A stretch of DNA of 8,628 bases, from contig CAYSLJ010000229.1 in assembly GCA_964431735.1 (NCBI GenBank), positions 1 through 8,628 of the forward strand, read 5' to 3'. The translations under genes were made by a program, and so were the position numbers. The DNA comes from CALARM01 sp964431735. Lineage in GTDB: Bacteria; Vulcanimicrobiota; SpSt-956; JAKJGF01. Under the pieces are notes generated by a model that saw only the letters and a list, made by a program, of their open reading frames with translations, searched no databases and was not told where the DNA came from. Of this stretch, positions 7,277 through 8,628 are shown one piece after another. The stretch's first letter is position 1; every line of letters starts with the position of its first letter.

Positions 7277-7285
7277 TGGTAAAAT
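7277..7285 (+). promoter_or_regulatory. Candidate extended -10 promoter of the methyltransferase gene
   Basis: TGGTAAAAT is an extended -10 form (TG, one base, TAAAAT), ending 25 bp before the ribosome site. No convincing -35 is present at 17 bp. An alternative is TTTACA (7243-7248) with AATAAT (7267-7272), spaced 18 bp. Either gives a short leader. Inferred from consensus only. Confidence 0.35.
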
Positions 7286-7310
7286 ACAGAACAAAGTAAA
7301 ATATGATAAA

Positions 7311-7316
7311 AAGGAG
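7311..7316 (+). promoter_or_regulatory. Ribosome-binding site that fixes the methyltransferase start
   Basis: AAGGAG (preceded by more A residues) ends 7 nt before ATG 7324. An in-frame ATG at 7303 lies upstream of this site and would place the site inside the coding region, so 7324 is the better start. Confidence 0.8.
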
Positions 7317-7323
7317 TACCTTT

Positions 7324-7860
7324 ATGTGTGATATATGTCCTGTCGTACTGGCAGGTTTTCTTGATAATAAGATAAGAAGATGGCTTCAGAATCCGCGAAC
7401 AATACTGGAACCTTATATTAAAGAAGGCATGACAGCTCTGGATGTCGGCTGCGGACCCGGATTTTTTTCCATAGATATGGCTCATCTGGCAGGTAAATCA
7501 GGCTCTGTTATATGTGCCGATCTGCAGGACGGCATGCTTGAAAAAATAAGAAGAAAAATAAAAGGAACAGATTTAGAACATACTGTTAAGCTTCATAAAT
7601 GCGGAAATAACGGAATAGGACTTACGGAACAGGTTGATTTTGCACTGGCTTTTTATATGGTTCATGAAGTGCCTGAGCAAAAAACTCTCCTTGAAGAAGT
7701 AAAGTCAATACTGAAACCGACAGGACAATTTTTAATAATAGAGCCGAAATATATTCACGTTTCGAAAAAGGATTTTGAAAGAACACTTGAAACAGCGAGA
7801 GAAGTCGGATTTAAGATAGCAGGAGGGCCGGACGTTTTTTTAGTCAGTCGGCGGCTTTAA
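7324..7860 (+). CDS. Class I SAM-dependent methyltransferase
   Basis: The 178-residue protein has a Rossmann-type methyltransferase fold (methyltransferase type 11-like). Motif I is ALDVGCGPGFFS (38-49), which binds SAM. The acidic residue ending strand 2 is Asp66 in VICADLQ (62-68). Motif II is VDFALAFYMVHEVP, followed by a LKPTGQFLIIEPK strand. The protein lacks a signal peptide and should be cytoplasmic. The N-terminus MCDICP carries a Cys-x-x-Cys pair (residues 2 and 5), followed by LAGFLDNKIRRWLQNP, an N-terminal cap I have seen in small uncharacterised methyltransferases. The start is set by the ribosome site at 7311-7316. The gene is divergent from the phosphoesterase operon and appears to be transcribed alone; no hairpin terminator is visible after it. 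The methylated substrate (small molecule, lipid or metalloid) cannot be read from the sequence. Confidence 0.92.
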   Translation: MCDICPVVLAGFLDNKIRRWLQNPRTILEPYIKEGMTALDVGCGPGFFSIDMAHLAGKSGSVICADLQDGMLEKIRRKIKGTDLEHTVKLHKCGNNGIGLTEQVDFALAFYMVHEVPEQKTLLEEVKSILKPTGQFLIIEPKYIHVSKKDFERTLETAREVGFKIAGGPDVFLVSRRL

Positions 7861-7886
7861 TCAACAGTTAAACATCTTTGTTATAG

Positions 7887-8081
7887 AAGCAACACAGACA
7901 TTTACGCGGATTTAACGTATCATTACTTCCTGATGTAGCTTTCTTTGAGGATTTAATTGCTTCCGGTGTTACATTTAATTCTGAACCTGTATGTATAAAT
8001 TCACCTGATTATGTAAAATTATCTGCTGAAAAAATAATATTCTTCAGGCCCGGAAGACAGAAGAGAAGGATTGGTTTCTAA
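7887..8081 (+). pseudogene. Coding-like frame without a start, possible gene remnant
   Basis: After a stop at 7884-7886 this frame stays open for 64 codons to TAA 8079-8081, with no ATG, GTG or TTG. Its first two-thirds read like real protein, including FNVSLLPDVAFFEDLIASG and then a segment ending NSPDYVKL. In the frame one base earlier, 7862-7912, the stretch LNIFVIEATQTFTR could be the preceding part, which would imply a frameshift near 7907. I do not recognise the family. The stretch 7861-8018 holds no other gene. Past 8019 the frame overlaps the end of the minus-strand gene and loses protein character. Chance openness of 64 codons in AT-rich DNA is not excluded. Confidence 0.25.
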
Positions 8082-8444
8082 AATGTGACTGCTATTCAGT
8101 TCCAGTGATAGTTTTCGGCCTGTGTCATTCCCCGGTTTTTCTTCAAACATCGCCAGAACGCCGTTAGTATTGGCTTTTAAAGTATAATTGTCTCCTGTTT
8201 GACTGTCATGAAGAGTATAACTTTCCAGATGTTTATTTATTGATCGTTCCTGAATGCCGGCATAGTTCGTTTTGAATGGTATAATTGTTTCTGCGGCAGG
8301 TTTTGCACCGATTGATATTATATCAGATGTTTTAATATTTTCTTCTATTAAAGGTTTTCCGGAAGCAGTAGATTTTATTTTCCCCGCCCCTGAATATTTT
8401 TGTAATTCTGTTGTATTGAGTCTATTGTGAATGTTTCCTAACAT
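8019..8444 (-). CDS. Small hypothetical protein
   Basis: The 141-residue polar protein matches no family I recognise. It has no signal peptide, membrane segment or cysteine. Residues 1-55 are Ser/Thr/Lys-rich and probably flexible. The second half (about 70-120) alternates hydrophobic and polar residues, with ESYTLHDSQTGDNYTLKA and LAMFEEKPG, suggesting a small beta-sheet domain. The ATG is preceded on the minus strand by GAGGGAGAA (8452-8460) at suitable spacing, which supports real translation. The short motif SDIISIGAKPAAE near residues 40-52 loosely resembles DTVTISSPSKDE (32-43) of the phosphoesterase. The gene converges on the methyltransferase, 158 bp apart, and has its own upstream region with a palindrome. 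Function unknown. Confidence 0.68.
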   Translation of the reverse strand: MLGNIHNRLNTTELQKYSGAGKIKSTASGKPLIEENIKTSDIISIGAKPAAETIIPFKTNYAGIQERSINKHLESYTLHDSQTGDNYTLKANTNGVLAMFEEKPGNDTGRKLSLELNSSHILETNPSLLSSGPEEYYFFSR

Positions 8445-8487
8445 AAAACAATTCTCCCTCAGATTTTATACTCATCCATGATCAGAA

Positions 8488-8505
8488 TAACATATATATA
8501 TGTTA
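8488..8505. promoter_or_regulatory. 18-bp perfect palindrome upstream of the hypothetical gene
   Basis: TAACATATATATATGTTA is its own reverse complement and sits 44-61 bp before the ATG of the minus-strand gene, a typical operator distance and similar to that of the palindrome at 7118-7141. Its core is alternating AT, so part of the symmetry is cheap; the TAAC/GTTA ends make it more notable. Function as an operator is inferred. Confidence 0.4.
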
Positions 8506-8516
8506 AAAGTAATATT

Positions 8517-8537
8517 TTTTTGTTAAATTTTTGTTAA
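8517..8537. repeat. Tandem TTTTTGTTAA direct repeats
   Basis: TTTTTGTTAA occurs at 8517-8526 and 8528-8537, one helical turn (11 bp) apart, 73-93 bp upstream of the hypothetical gene. The segment ATTTTTGTTAATAT (8527-8540) also occurs, inverted, at 7122-7135 in front of the phosphoesterase. Helical phasing would suit cooperative protein binding or an AT-rich UP-type element, but low complexity may explain it. Confidence 0.35.
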
Positions 8538-8557
8538 TATTTTTATATGATCTGTAG

Positions 8558-8574
8558 ATAGTTAATTTCATAAC
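8558..8574. repeat. 17-bp word shared with the left-end repeat element
   Basis: ATAGTTAATTTCATAAC matches the reverse complement of 263-279 at 16 of 17 bases and shares TTTCATAAC with 155-163. At the left end this word borders the 7-bp units. Here the DNA to its right runs to the window edge at CCCGTCACCCG, which may be the start of another such tract. The element would be truncated by the window end. Confidence 0.5.
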
Positions 8575-8628
8575 AACAGACATGACCCGAGCATAAACAT
8601 GCAATAAGAGTTTTCCTCCCGTCACCCG

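Noticed and set aside
7303..7323. In-frame upstream ATG for the methyltransferase
   Set aside because: The Shine-Dalgarno AAGGAG lies between this ATG and the ATG at 7324, and the added residues have no family counterpart.
7273..7485. Minus-strand frame over the methyltransferase start
   Set aside because: It overlaps a confident gene and its promoter region, and has no ribosome site or recognisable product.
7861..8018. Terminator for the methyltransferase
   Set aside because: No GC-rich hairpin followed by a T run was found in the convergent gap.
8503..8628. Minus-strand frame open from the right edge to a stop at 8503-8505
   Set aside because: About 41 codons turning into Lys/Asn/Tyr runs across AT-rich DNA, with repeat and palindrome sequence inside; no protein character or start signal.

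Overview
The window is AT-rich bacterial DNA with purine-rich Shine-Dalgarno sites (AAAGGAGG, AAAGGAG, AAGGAG, GAGGGAG) in front of four of the five confident genes. No rRNA, tRNA, transposase or phage gene is visible. A thioester-type bacterial alpha-2-macroglobulin (A2M) fits a diderm bacterium. I cannot place the organism further from this window; an uncultured candidate-phylum lineage is only a guess.

Layout: (1) 1-327 is non-coding leader DNA. It holds TATAAT-like boxes, an imperfect 117-bp palindrome built from 7-bp units, and a second pair of 7-bp units just ahead of the first gene's ribosome site. (2) 328-4785 (+) encodes a secreted 1485-residue A2M with an intact CVEQ thioester motif. 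(3) 4795-4850 is a strong hairpin terminator between convergent genes. (4) 7082-4830 (-) is a two-gene operon: a 5'-nucleotidase-family metallophosphoesterase followed, 3 bp later, by a six-helix membrane protein loosely like ECF-transporter S components. (5) 7083-7323 is a divergent regulatory region containing a 9-bp-arm palindrome. (6) 7324-7860 (+) is a class I SAM-dependent methyltransferase. (7) 7861-8018 has no intact gene but contains a coding-like frame that may be a gene remnant. (8) 8444-8019 (-) is a small unrecognised protein. (9) 8445-8628 is upstream DNA with an 18-bp perfect palindrome, tandem TTTTTGTTAA words, and a 17-bp word matching (16/17, inverted) the repeat at the left end.

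The genes do not form one obvious pathway. The A2M is probably a periplasmic or surface protease trap and stands alone here, without the penicillin-binding protein PbpC often found beside such proteins. The phosphoesterase and membrane protein look co-expressed; dephosphorylation followed by uptake of the product is a reasonable but unproven idea. The points most worth following are the palindromic 7-bp repeat element and its relatives at both ends, the unusual CPPC-bearing bait-like segment of the A2M, and the phosphoesterase, which keeps its metal site but has lost the usual nucleoside-site motif and a recognisable signal peptide.
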